Shown here piece after piece: positions 25,997 to 35,628 of a stretch of DNA of 64,000 nucleotides. The DNA comes from Nitrospira sp. GTDB lineage: Bacteria > Nitrospirota > Nitrospiria > Nitrospirales > Nitrospiraceae. The position numbers and the translations under genes are program-made. Position 1 is the first letter of the stretch, and each line of letters starts with the position of its first letter. Location of the stretch: NCBI GenBank assembly GCA_029194665.1, contig JARFXO010000009.1, positions 46,846-110,845 of the forward strand. Direction: 5' to 3'. Below the pieces are notes generated by a model that saw only the letters and a program-made list of their open reading frames with translations, made no database searches and had not been told where the DNA came from.

Positions 25997-26481
25997 AGCG
26001 ATGGAACCAGCGGCCCTTCGAGATTCGGAACCTATTTAACCCTGCCTTTTGTGGTCTTGTCCTGTTCCGCGCCCTCCATGGTTACGAGGAACAGGACGCC
26101 CGCGGCATGCCCTTCTCCTTGTCGCTGCTGGTGCTGCCCTTGTGCTTGCACAAGGATTCGCGCGAGGTGATCGCCGGCAGTCCACGAAGCTACTTGCTCA
26201 AGACCACGGAAAAGAACCAGCAGGTCATGGTGGGCTTCGCCGACCGCGTTACGCAGATGCTGCCCTATGCCTTCGAGGCGTTCGGCCTGCTGATGGAAAG
26301 AGGTTGCATCGCCGTCGCGGACGACGGTCGCATCCAGACCGTGCCTGACAAGGTGCGCAAGACCATCAGCGGAACTGACGAGACCGTCTCATGCCAGAAG
26401 GTGGCGCGCATCGTCGGACGGGAATTTGCACGCATCGCCGACCGGGCGACCGTATACACAACCTTTGGGATTCGTCCATGA
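25993..26481 (+). CDS. ABC-three-component system middle component
   Basis: 162 residues from GTG 25993 (GTGA overlap with the previous stop). It shows the middle-component pattern: RPFEIRNLFNPAFCGLVLFR, then LPLCLHKDSREVIAGSPRSY and a C-terminal KVARIVGREFARIADRATVY with TTFGIRP. This small helical protein links effector and ATPase in ABC-3C systems. It also overlaps the ATPase gene by 4 nt (ATGA), so the three genes form one operon. Confidence 0.75.
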   Translation: MKRWNQRPFEIRNLFNPAFCGLVLFRALHGYEEQDARGMPFSLSLLVLPLCLHKDSREVIAGSPRSYLLKTTEKNQQVMVGFADRVTQMLPYAFEAFGLLMERGCIAVADDGRIQTVPDKVRKTISGTDETVSCQKVARIVGREFARIADRATVYTTFGIRP

Positions 26482-28424
26482 AGATCAAGTCTATCCATAT
26501 CTACAGCCACGACGGTCAGCGCCGAGATCTCCTGTTCAAGGTAGACCGGCTTAACGTCATCACCGGTCGCTCCTCCACCGGCAAGTCTGCACTCTCTGAA
26601 ATCATCGAATACTGCATGGGACGCTCCTCGTTCAATGTCCCCGAAGGCGTTATTCGCGACAAAGTGGCCTGGTTCGCCGTGATCTATCAGTTCGAAAAAG
26701 AACAGGTGCTGGTCGCCAAGCCAACTCCGCCCGGCGGAGGAGCCAGTTGCAGTACGGCAATGCTGCGACGGGGTACCCAGTTACAGGCACCTGAGTTCAA
26801 GGACCTGGCGGTCAACACCGACGACGACAGCATCGTCGAATTGCTGTCGCGTCTGCTCGACATTCCTGAGAACCGCACCGATGTCGCACTTGAACACAGC
26901 CGCGACAGCTACGATGCGAACGTCAAACACACGTTCTACTATCTGTTCCAGAAACAGGGGCTGGTGGCCAACAAGGATCAGCTTTTCTACCGCCAGAACG
27001 AGCAGTTTCAGCCGCAGGCGATCCGCGATACACTGCCGATTCTGCTCGGCGTCTCTTCCCACGACCGGTACGAACTGGAATCCAGGCTGCGTATGGCGCA
27101 GAGGGATCTAAGGATCAACAGCAAGCAATTGGAGCAGGCACGCGACGCTGTCGACACATCGCATGAGCAGGCCATCGGCCTTTACTCGGAAGCCAGGACG
27201 GTCGGTGTCATCGCTAATATCGATGGGAACACGAACGCAGACGGGATTATCGACGCATTGAGGTCAGCACTGTTATGGAAACCCGAAACGGTGCCCGACG
27301 ACGATGGCAGTCGGATTTCGTTTCTGGAAGAAGAGCTAAGCCAGTTGCGCCAGGATCGACGCGACGCCCAGACCAGGATCGACGCGGCGCGACAGTTTGC
27401 CAAGCGGGCAGGCGGCTACGAAAACGAGGCCGCCGAACAGATTGACCGGCTGGCCTCAATCAAGGCTCTGCCGAAGAATTCCGATAGCGGCGAATGGCAA
27501 TGGCCGTTCAGCGAGCGGAACCTAGCACTGGAATCCCCGGTTGCCGCGGTTCTGCTCAACGAGTTGGAATCGCTCGACAAGGAATTGCGCATCGCCACCG
27601 GCCAGCGCCCTAAACTTGAAGCCTACCTGACGGAACTTACCACCAAAGCGGTCGGGATTGCAGCCGCCATCAAGCAGAAGGAGGCGGAGCTATCTGCTGC
27701 GATTTCGGCCAACGAGGTCATCGCACAGATGGGCACACGCAATAACGCAGCCGCGCGTGTGGTTGGTCGCATCAGCCTGTTCCTAGAGACGCTCCTCCCC
27801 AACGAAGATATTGCCAGGCTGGAAGCGGAGAATCGCCGCCTTACCAACAAGGTTAAGCAGCTTGAGAACCAAATCGGAGCCGATGACAGCAACTAACGCC
27901 TGACCTCGATCCTCAACAACATCTCCGCGCATGTGTCGCGGTATATCCAGAAGTTCGACGCCGAGTTCAGCCCCTATCCTGCGCGGCTCAATCTCCCACA
28001 GCTGACTATTATCTTCGATCGCCCCGAGCGTCCGGTCCCGATGGGCCGGACCGGGGGTGGCGAGAATTATCTGGCCTACCACCTATCGGCACTGCTCGCC
28101 TTGCATCTGTTCGTAGCACAGAACAACCGCCCGATCCCTCGCTTCCTACTGATCGACCAGCCGACCCAGGTTTACTTTCCGTCTGAGCAGGTCTACAAGG
28201 ACGCCGACGGCTCGGTGCAGAAGACCGAAGCCGACGCCGATCTCAATGCTGTGCGCCGACTGTTCGAGCTATTGCTGAAGTTTACTCAGGAGGATGTTCC
28301 CGGGTTCCAGTTGATCGTCACCGAGCACGCAAATCTTCGTGACCAGTGGTTCCAAGAAGCATTGGTGGAACAGCCTTGGACAAAACCGCCGGCACTAGTT
28401 CCGGAGGAATGGCAAGACCACTGA
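26478..28424 (+). pseudogene. ABC-3C ATPase (DUF3732) interrupted by an in-frame TAA
   Basis: The frame of 649 codons is open from ATG 26478 to TGA 28424 except for one TAA at 27894-27896. Before it lie the Walker A motif (ITGRSSTGKSALSEIIEY) and the long coiled-coil insert. After it, in the same frame, lie the DUF3732 C-terminal half: GRTGGGENYLAYHLSALLAL (signature) and RFLLIDQPTQVYFPSEQ (Walker B), with IVTEHANL near the end. A CAA-to-TAA change would explain it. A stop here leaves an ATPase that cannot complete its nucleotide site, unless the codon is read through or the second half is translated separately (GTG at 27933). Full length fits the family. Confidence 0.8.
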
Positions 28425-28989
28425 TCCGCAGGGCCGCTCGGTCGGCGACACGTGGAGGCGGACTTGACTGTAACGAGGTTGATTGACCGAACCGCAGACA
28501 ACATGAGCTTACACCACTTCCACGAATGACGGGCGCATTTCCATCCGCCTAGTTATTCACAACGACATACGTCTGTCGTTTCTCCTCGACCGCTTTCCCC
28601 ACGAGTCCAATGTTCTCTCGGCGCATGTCTGGGAGATCCCCGCAATCTTCCCGTACGACTCCGCTCATGTCTCACCGCTTCATAGGGCATCGACAGGAGC
28701 CAGCTATTCAGAACCTACCTCATACCCTCGCCAACGCCACGATCTTCATGACGTCCGTCTCGGTGTGCGCACAGCAGGGGGAATAGGGTGCCCACTATCT
28801 GACTGCGGGAAAGACAATTTCCACGCCGAGAATCCGTAGACAACGTCGGACTGAAAGTCGGACGGTCATCACCGGTTTGCCGGGGGCGAACGTTTCGGCG
28901 ACAGCCATTTGATGATTTGCCATTTGGGCTATTAGCACAGGTCGATTTAGAAAATGGGGATTCTGGCGTTGTCGTACCTAGTGTGGGGC
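28425..28989. other. Junction sequence after the ABC-3C module
   Basis: About 565 bases without a gene I can support. It ends in the second integrase tail. Confidence 0.3.
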
Positions 28990-29140
28990 ACTCGGCCCCG
29001 ACCTTTGCCTGCTCAATGACGTGAATCCGACGCCGGTCCATAAGATCATGCGGCACCAGCACTATGCGACCACCAGGATGCATGTGGAGGAATTGCAGCG
29101 GCTGCTCGATGCAATGGAGGAGGCGGTCACTCAGATCTAG
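28990..29140 (+). pseudogene. Tyrosine recombinase C-terminal tail 2
   Basis: Reads LGPDLCLLNDVNPTPVHKIM, then RHQHYATTRMHVEELQRLLD and AMEEAVTQI with stop TAG. It is the end of a site-specific recombinase, with the RHQHY block just before the catalytic Tyr-type helix. The N-terminal catalytic Arg/His part is missing. The last bases, GGTCACTCAGATCTAGG (29125-29141), recur after tail 3 with one change. Confidence 0.75.
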
Positions 29141-29377
29141 GAGAAATGCGGCGTTCCTCCCCAATCAGTTTCAGGTTGCTTGAGTTCATAGGAGCACGAC
29201 ACTCTATTACTGGATTCAATCGCGATTAGTGATTGGAAAGTTGTGGGTTATCTCAGACTGAATCCATTTGGATTCACAGTAGACTACAAATAGATACACC
29301 TCGCTACTTCTCCTCCTACGATTCTGTCAGAAACTGCTTGCAAACTATATGGGTTCATAAGTATTAACCTAGGCACA

Positions 29378-29734
29378 GTGCTTGCTGAGTTTAGCCGCCA
29401 AGTCTTTGCTGGTCTCGATCGCGAGCAGTTCCTTGTCTGTTGTCTCGATGCGAAACATGGGATCATCGGTGTGAACATCGTCTCGATCGGCTCGCTTACG
29501 GTCAGCATTGTTCATGTCCGCGAAGTGTTCAAGCCCGCCATCCTTCTCAACGCCTGCGCGATCATTGCGGCCCACAATCATCCCTCCGGAGATCCCACAC
29601 CGAGCCAGGAGGATCGGGCGCTCACCACACGACTGCGGGAAGCTGGCGACTTACTGGGCATCAGGCTGCTCGACCATCTCATTCTCGGCGACGACCGCCA
29701 CTATAGCTTTGCAGATCAGGGCTGGCCGCCGTGA
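29378..29734 (+). CDS. RadC-like JAB/MPN domain protein
   Basis: 118 residues from a GTG. The JAMM metal motif is intact (HNHPSGDPTPSQED: His66, His68, Asp79), and REQFLVCCLDAKHGIIGVN plus SIGSLTVSIVHVREVFKPAI give the RadC JAB fold. Chromosomal RadC has an additional N-terminal helix-hairpin-helix region. Short forms like this one are common on mobile elements and conjugative islands. The N-terminus may be slightly truncated because no ribosome binding site is evident. Confidence 0.75.
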   Translation: MLAEFSRQVFAGLDREQFLVCCLDAKHGIIGVNIVSIGSLTVSIVHVREVFKPAILLNACAIIAAHNHPSGDPTPSQEDRALTTRLREAGDLLGIRLLDHLILGDDRHYSFADQGWPP

Positions 29735-30204
29735 GGCGACAGTGAAAATCCTGTCGCACCTCCCACCGATTATTCTTCTGGGCAGATGACGCATGTCGAC
29801 ACATTAGGAGAGTTCCAGGTCCCTACCACAGGTGGTGGTCTGCTTCTGACGCAGCGGATGCTTAAGAAATAGGCAACATGTGGAACAGGCGATGAGCCGC
29901 TGTGATGCGTGCGCACAACGTCTCTTGTTTACAAGGTTATCCCCAGAAGATGTGGAGGATGAGCTGAACGTAATGGCTTCGCTCTCGTGCTACTGAGTGC
30001 TGTATAGCTGAGTGGTGGCAATTGGTGTTCGCAGCGGGGAGGTGCATGGCTACAGCGAAGGAGTTTCTGTGGCCGGACTCTACCGTGACTTATAGGGGAT
30101 TTTCGGTTGGATGTGGTCAATACGCGTATGAGCAGCCGATGGATCCGGCGGAATTTGTAAAAGGGTGAAATACCATCCGATCCCTGAAGCGACGTCCGCT
30201 CCAG
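29735..30204. other. Gene-poor stretch before tail 3
   Basis: About 470 bases. It includes TTTTCGGTTGGATGTGGTCA (30101-30120), which recurs after tail 3 as TGTTCGGTTGGATGTG (30462-30477). Nothing coding was found. Confidence 0.3.
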
Positions 30205-30405
30205 GTGGTGACCGGTGTAAAGAAGCCCGGCATCGCGGTGCATAGATTGTGGCACTCCACCCCGACGTTTGCGCTGCTCAATGGCGCGAATCCCGCGCGG
30301 GTGCAGAAGATGATGCGGCATCAGCACTATGCTAGGATAAGAATTTATGTCGAGGAGGTCCAGCGCCTGCTCAAGGGGGTTGAGGAGACGGTCACGCAGA
30401 TCTAG
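30205..30405 (+). pseudogene. Tyrosine recombinase C-terminal tail 3
   Basis: Reads HRLWHSTPTFALLNGANPAR, then VQKMMRHQHYARIRIYVEEV and QRLLKGVEETVTQI. The recombinase motif H-x-L-R-H appears as HRLWH, with Arg changed to Trp, and the catalytic domain upstream is absent. The terminal GGTCACGCAGATCTAGG (30390-30406) is nearly identical to that of tail 2. Confidence 0.8.
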
Positions 30406-30648
30406 GTTGCAGAACTTGGAGTGTGTGCTCAACCGTCGACCTGGTGGTCAAAAATTCTTATATGGCTGTTCGGTTGGATGTGTACAATTGTCGTGAGATG
30501 GCCGCTGGATCTCGCCATCATCCTATCTCAAACAGTCGCCGCTTGACTCGTTAACGATCGTAGGAGTAATAACGCATCAACGATTCTCAAAGTACTACGC
30601 AGTCAGTTGTTTCACCTTGTCTAGCACCATTCTCATTAGGAGACGCAC

Positions 30649-33315
30649 ATGAGTCGAGAGCTGGACCGCCGCATCATCAGCATCAACAGGCTAACTGACT
30701 CACGCAGAGCTGAGCTGACAACTCGAGCGGAAGTTGTGTCGAACGAACTACCCGGTGCGCACCGCGTCCGCATCGAGCGCTTTGACGCTGTGACCGGTAA
30801 TTTCTCGGCTGTGGTGTCGGAAAATTCCCCTGCAGAAGCGGGTAACTACGTTCAGCGCGCACTTAGCCACGTGCAACGGATCGGCCGACTTGGTCTGGAA
30901 GCGAACCAGCCAGCCGAGTTTGTAGCCGATCCCAACTTTCAATGCACGTCCAGCGGCGCGGTGGCAGTGCATCTGCAGCAGCAATTCAAATCGATCACGA
31001 TCTTTCAGTCCACCCAGGTGGTGCGTTTCACGCCAGATGGCGCTATTCAAGACGTGGTAGGAATCCTCGTCTCGGTCGATCAGGATCTGACAGTCAGCCC
31101 GCGCTTAGCAATCGCGGAGGCGGTGCGCAAAGCCGCTGAGCATGTTGGTACCCCAACGGCCGACGAACAAGATCAACGCGATGTCTTCGGCGAACCACTA
31201 ATCCCGGCCCAAGTCGATCTCACTGGCTTTGTCCCTCGGATTATCACGACTTTCCAAGGCCAGCCCGAGCAAGCCACGTTACTCGAACACGGCCCCTTCG
31301 AAGAGAACATTAGAGCACAGCTCACCTGGTTTGCCCTCGATGGTGGCTTACGATTGACATGGCACATACTGATTACGTTTCCAAATTTCGACGCCCAGTA
31401 TCGCGTGCTGGTCGATGCCGACAACGGCGATATCCTGTATTGCCACCAGCTTGTTCGGACCGTCGTTGCTCGCGCTAATGTTTATCGAAAAGATGGTGGC
31501 ACAGCGCGTGAGATGACAGATTTGCCGCAACCACTGATCGATTATGCCTTGCCGATCCCCTCCAATTTGCCGACGGGCTTCCCTGACCATTGGGTAACGC
31601 AGAATCAAACGGTGGGTAACTCGACTTACGCCCATTTAGGAGTTACTGGGTCGGTGGTACGAGGCAGCGTCCAAGAGGAGGTGTTGCAATTCAATCCTAC
31701 TGACGCAACTGGTGATGATCAAAGAGTGCTTAACATTTTCTATTACAACTGTGTGATGCACGATTGTTTCTATTTGCTCGGCTTCCGCGAAAGTGATGGC
31801 AATTTCCAGGAGGATAATCTAGGGCGTGGCGGCTTGGCCGCCGATCGGGTTGATGCTCGCGCGCATAGCGGCGCTATTAATGGGACAGCAAACATGGCCA
31901 CCCCGATTGAAGGACGTGGTCCAGTCATGAACATGGGATTGGTCAACAGCACTGGCCGGCACACAGCTTTCGATTCAAGTGTCGTATTTCATGAGTTTAC
32001 GCACGGCGTCACCAATCGCTTTGTCGGTGGCCCATTGAATGCTGAAGCGTTAGATGCTCCGCAAAGTTCTGGAATGGGAGAGGGCTGGAGTGATTATATC
32101 GCTTGCACGATAAACGACACCACGGTAGTTGGGGCTTGGGTACTCAATGACGCTCGCGGCATCCGTAAGTTCGCCTACGACGGCAACTTTCCAGATACCT
32201 TCGCCAATATTGGCGAAGGCCGTTACAACGAGCCGCATAACATCGGCGAGATCTGGTGTGCTACGTTGATGGAGCTAAACCGCAAGATTGGCAAATTGCT
32301 GACACTGCAACTAATTGTCGATGCACTCAAATTAATGCCGGCCAATCCAAGCTTTTTGGATGCACGCGATGCGTTCTTTTTGGCACTGAGTGCCAAGCTT
32401 GCTGCAGGACAGCTCACCAGCAGTGAACATGGACGCCTCCAGAGTGAGGCATGGAAAGTCTATGCACGTTTTGGTATGGGGCCGCGTGCTCAGTCGATAG
32501 GTGCAACAATTTCTGGCATCGAACCGGATTTTGAGACGCCTACGGCTGGGTCCATGCCCGCGACGCAAGTACAAGTCGAGACGTCCCCCGAGCTGGCGAT
32601 TCCGGACAACAACACGACCGGTATTTCTAGCCGCCTCGCCGTAAGCGAACTTGGCACGATTTCGCACGTGAGTATCGGGGTTGACATAGCGCACACCTAT
32701 ATTGGTGATCTGCGAGTAATAATTACAGCGCCATCGGGCACTAGAATGGTCTTGCATGAGCGCGCTGGTGGGAGCATGCGCGACCTCGTCGCCTCCTATA
32801 GCGATACTAAGCTTACTGCGCTGAGTGCGTTGCGTGGCCAATTGGTGCGAGGCGACTGGGTGCTGCAAGTAATCGATGAAGCAAGTCAGGATGAAGGCGT
32901 GCTTCGCCGTTGGAGTCTGACTGTCGAATTAGCAGCTGCCACCGACGTTGTACGCAACGAAGTTAGCCCTTCGTTGATTATTCCCGACAACGATCCCGTC
33001 GGTGTCAGTAGCCCCCTCTCGATCTCTAACACCGGAGTTGCGCGCTCGGTCAAGGTGGCGGTCGACATCACCCACACGTTCGTCGCTGATTTGCGTCTGG
33101 CCCTTATCAGCCCTACAGGGCGTAGCGCTCTGCTCCAAGATCGTGCCGCCGGCGATAACGACAATCTCATAACCTCGTATGACTCTGGTTCAAGCGCAAC
33201 CCTCGCTGCATTGGTTGGTTTGCCGATACAAGGTGTTTGGACACTGCGCGTTGTCGATCTCATCAGAGGCGATGTAGGAATGCTCAACCGGTGGCAACTC
33301 GAGATCGGTCTTTGA
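30649..33315 (+). CDS. M36 fungalysin-type metallopeptidase with two P domains
   Basis: 888 residues with TAGGAGA before the ATG. The N-terminal third is an FTP-like propeptide. The catalytic domain has the zinc motif HEFTH (His448, Glu449, His452) and the third ligand Glu478 in GMGEGWSDY, with HNIGEIWCATLMELNR after it: the M36 fungalysin arrangement. The C-terminus holds two P/homoB domains (about 640-765 and 775-888), each with IPDNN/IPDND at its start and a GxW-L-V-D/LRVVD core. Such enzymes are usually secreted. No signal peptide is visible here; the protein starts MSRELDRRIISINRLT. It may leave by another route or be intracellular. It follows integrase tail 3. Confidence 0.85.
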   Translation: MSRELDRRIISINRLTDSRRAELTTRAEVVSNELPGAHRVRIERFDAVTGNFSAVVSENSPAEAGNYVQRALSHVQRIGRLGLEANQPAEFVADPNFQCTSSGAVAVHLQQQFKSITIFQSTQVVRFTPDGAIQDVVGILVSVDQDLTVSPRLAIAEAVRKAAEHVGTPTADEQDQRDVFGEPLIPAQVDLTGFVPRIITTFQGQPEQATLLEHGPFEENIRAQLTWFALDGGLRLTWHILITFPNFDAQYRVLVDADNGDILYCHQLVRTVVARANVYRKDGGTAREMTDLPQPLIDYALPIPSNLPTGFPDHWVTQNQTVGNSTYAHLGVTGSVVRGSVQEEVLQFNPTDATGDDQRVLNIFYYNCVMHDCFYLLGFRESDGNFQEDNLGRGGLAADRVDARAHSGAINGTANMATPIEGRGPVMNMGLVNSTGRHTAFDSSVVFHEFTHGVTNRFVGGPLNAEALDAPQSSGMGEGWSDYIACTINDTTVVGAWVLNDARGIRKFAYDGNFPDTFANIGEGRYNEPHNIGEIWCATLMELNRKIGKLLTLQLIVDALKLMPANPSFLDARDAFFLALSAKLAAGQLTSSEHGRLQSEAWKVYARFGMGPRAQSIGATISGIEPDFETPTAGSMPATQVQVETSPELAIPDNNTTGISSRLAVSELGTISHVSIGVDIAHTYIGDLRVIITAPSGTRMVLHERAGGSMRDLVASYSDTKLTALSALRGQLVRGDWVLQVIDEASQDEGVLRRWSLTVELAAATDVVRNEVSPSLIIPDNDPVGVSSPLSISNTGVARSVKVAVDITHTFVADLRLALISPTGRSALLQDRAAGDNDNLITSYDSGSSATLAALVGLPIQGVWTLRVVDLIRGDVGMLNRWQLEIGL

Positions 33316-33916
33316 ACTGGCAAAAAGCGATTGCGTCACACGCAGGAGAAGAAGAATGGCCATGGCAGGGAATGAGAGCTATGACAACGCCATGTTGTAA
33401 GCAGCGGTCTTTGCAGCAGGCAGTATCGAAGACAGTGGAACATCAAAATCGACATAGGTAAGCCCTAGCGGGCTGTCCCTGCCACACCACCGTCTTTACG
33501 GCGGTGGTTTCCTCAGATTCAAGCTGTGTTTGTCCCGCGTCCCTTCCTCAGAGAGCATAAAATCCGGGGAGATGGCAATTGTGCTGGACTCATCCAGTAT
33601 TAACGTCCCGAAACCAGGATAGGCTCTTGGCTTTTGTGACAGCTGCGCGCATGATAGTAGGACCTGCGTCATGCTCCATAATATCCGCAACGACGTTCCC
33701 TGGTGCTCTGTGTAATTCCGTCCGGCTCCGAACGTAGTCGAGGTGAACCACCGTGCGCAACTTTGCTCAGCCACTGGTCTATCAGATGCGCGTGTTTCTC
33801 CGAGGCATCAGCCCAATGATCACCTGAAAAGCGCGGCGTAGCTGTCCCGGATTTTTATGCTGTCCTCAGGATCCAGTATTTCGGACTCATGTAGCACGGA
33901 CATCGGAGTCTCTTTG
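33316..33916. other. Gene-poor stretch
   Basis: About 600 bases between the peptidase and the biosynthetic region. It contains the hairpin at 33486-33508 but no coding frame I can support. Confidence 0.3.
33486..33508 (+). terminator. Hairpin, candidate terminator
   Basis: ACCACCG and CGGTGGT form a 7-bp stem with a 9-nt loop, followed by TT. It could terminate the peptidase transcript about 170 nt upstream, although the T tract is short. Confidence 0.4.
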
Positions 33917-35323
33917 TCACCTGATTGAGCCATTCGCACTTTGAGGAAGGAGTCGTGTTAAGTGGTGAGTACCTGATCTGACATATCTGTCGATTGCCCG
34001 GCATACGTCGGGCAGGCTAGCAGCTCCTGATCGCAGGGCGGCGGCAAGACGAAGGCCGACACGCTCAGGTCCGAGGAGTTCGGTATCCTTCGGAAACCCA
34101 AACGTTCGGCTTTCATCGTCAGGTAAGGGTGTGCGGCCCCAGTACCGTGGGTCAAGAACCAAACGAGGGTCTGGCTGGACAAAGCAAGGATCGTTTGGAC
34201 GTATGACCCCGCCCCAGCCAAACGGACGATCAATGACCAAGCTCACCAGAGGTCGGTGGAACTTGTCGACAACGTAGAACTGACCGAAATCGACCAACAT
34301 GGCATCCATCCCCTGTGGCGGATCGGCGACACTTTGCAGGTTTATAACGTCCATCCCTTCTGTGTCGATACCCGTCGCGGTGCAGAATGCCGTGACATGC
34401 TCCTGGCTGCAAGCTGGGACAGTGAGGCTTCCGACCCGAACACTTACCTGCTCGGACGGTCTGCTTCGGGTCAGTCGGCTCGACGGGCTCGCTGAGGTGA
34501 CCCCGAACTGTCTAAGCGTCATTTCTATCTCGACCTGGATGCGTTGACGGCGGGAATATCGCTGTGGCAACTCTGCGGCATATCGGCGATGAGCCCGACG
34601 CACGAGCAGACCAGCTGGCATCGTCAGAGTTCCGATGCGGCGGTCCCAGCACTGGAATCCAGTGTCAATCGCGGCGTATGCCGGCAAGATCCCTATTGGG
34701 AGCCCGGAAAGGGAGAAGATACGTGCGAGAAGCCGTTGATACAGGAGTTCGCGAAAAACCTGAAACAACGGAAACAGCCCGTCGCCATGCACGTCTCGTT
34801 GCGGCTTTTGCCCGGGGCAGACGCCGACACCCTTAATGTCCAGCCATCCCGCCTCTTCGCCCTCCCATAGAGACGCCTCGTTACAAGGCCATACACTGCG
34901 GCCAGCACGTGTTTCGAATAGAGCCGCTCGACCGTACCTCGGCGGCCGCCAGCCCTCGACATACTGCTTGCGATTGACTGGAGGGGGGGTGTTGACCTGG
35001 TTCGGCGTGGACTGAGATAAAGAAATCCAAGCTGATCTGCGCAATACCCAATTCGCGGTAATTCTACACTCCCTTCGGATGCGGTCGGACGGATTGAGCT
35101 TACATAGAGCAGGGAATCGAAGCGCCAATGCATCGCTGCGGAGCTGCGGAAAATCTTTCTGCAGTGCGGCGCGGTCAAGCCAGACCACTTTTGCTTTTCG
35201 AAGGGGTAGGAATAGGTCGCTCTGGAGTTTTGTCATTTCAATCGCCTGCGGAGACAATGGAACGGATTTCCCTCTTCCCCTTATGGTCACCCTGATTCCT
35301 TCCATAACTAAAGAATTGATCAC
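33917..35323 (-). CDS. Unknown protein with kinase/SelO-like motifs
   Basis: 468 residues, not recognised as a named family. Two stretches resemble protein-kinase-like folds such as SelO: GWLDIKGVGVCPGQKPQRDV (a Lys-Gly-x-Gly element followed by HGDGLFPLFQVFRELLYQRL) and later MLVDFGQFYVVDKF, which resembles a DFG loop. A region LVSLVIDRPFGWGGVIRPND then PCFVQPDPRLVLDPRYWGRT may close the active site. SelO enzymes transfer AMP. This assignment is inference and weak. It is the last gene of a minus-strand set behind the candidate precursor peptide, so a modifying role on that peptide is plausible. Confidence 0.5.
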   Translation of the reverse strand: MINSLVMEGIRVTIRGRGKSVPLSPQAIEMTKLQSDLFLPLRKAKVVWLDRAALQKDFPQLRSDALALRFPALCKLNPSDRIRRECRITANWVLRRSAWISLSQSTPNQVNTPPPVNRKQYVEGWRPPRYGRAALFETRAGRSVWPCNEASLWEGEEAGWLDIKGVGVCPGQKPQRDVHGDGLFPLFQVFRELLYQRLLARIFSLSGLPIGILPAYAAIDTGFQCWDRRIGTLTMPAGLLVRRAHRRYAAELPQRYSRRQRIQVEIEMTLRQFGVTSASPSSRLTRSRPSEQVSVRVGSLTVPACSQEHVTAFCTATGIDTEGMDVINLQSVADPPQGMDAMLVDFGQFYVVDKFHRPLVSLVIDRPFGWGGVIRPNDPCFVQPDPRLVLDPRYWGRTPLPDDESRTFGFPKDTELLGPERVGLRLAAALRSGAASLPDVCRAIDRYVRSGTHHLTRLLPQSANGSIR

Positions 35324-35628
35324 GCCTCTGGCAATATTTCACTGCCCGCATGAGATGGCAGCTGAGGACAACAGATTCCGCGTTAGTCCAGGTAAGCCAA
35401 AAAACAGTTGACCCTGTTCCGATTATGCAAAGCCGTGCAGTCGATATTCTTGTTGCCGCGTTGATTGATGCAAGACTTCTACGCGGTTGATGTAGGTGGA
35501 ATTGATGTGTTTAACTATCGGTACGGCCTCACTCTGGGAAGGGACATAGCTCTTCAGTTTATCACTGAAGAGCCAACAGGGCTCTCGGCCTTGGCCTTTC
35601 AAACAGCGGCGGCATTTTAAAGCAGGTT
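35324..35628. other. Short gene-poor gap
   Basis: About 305 bases between the two unknown genes. Only out-of-phase frames were seen. Confidence 0.3.
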
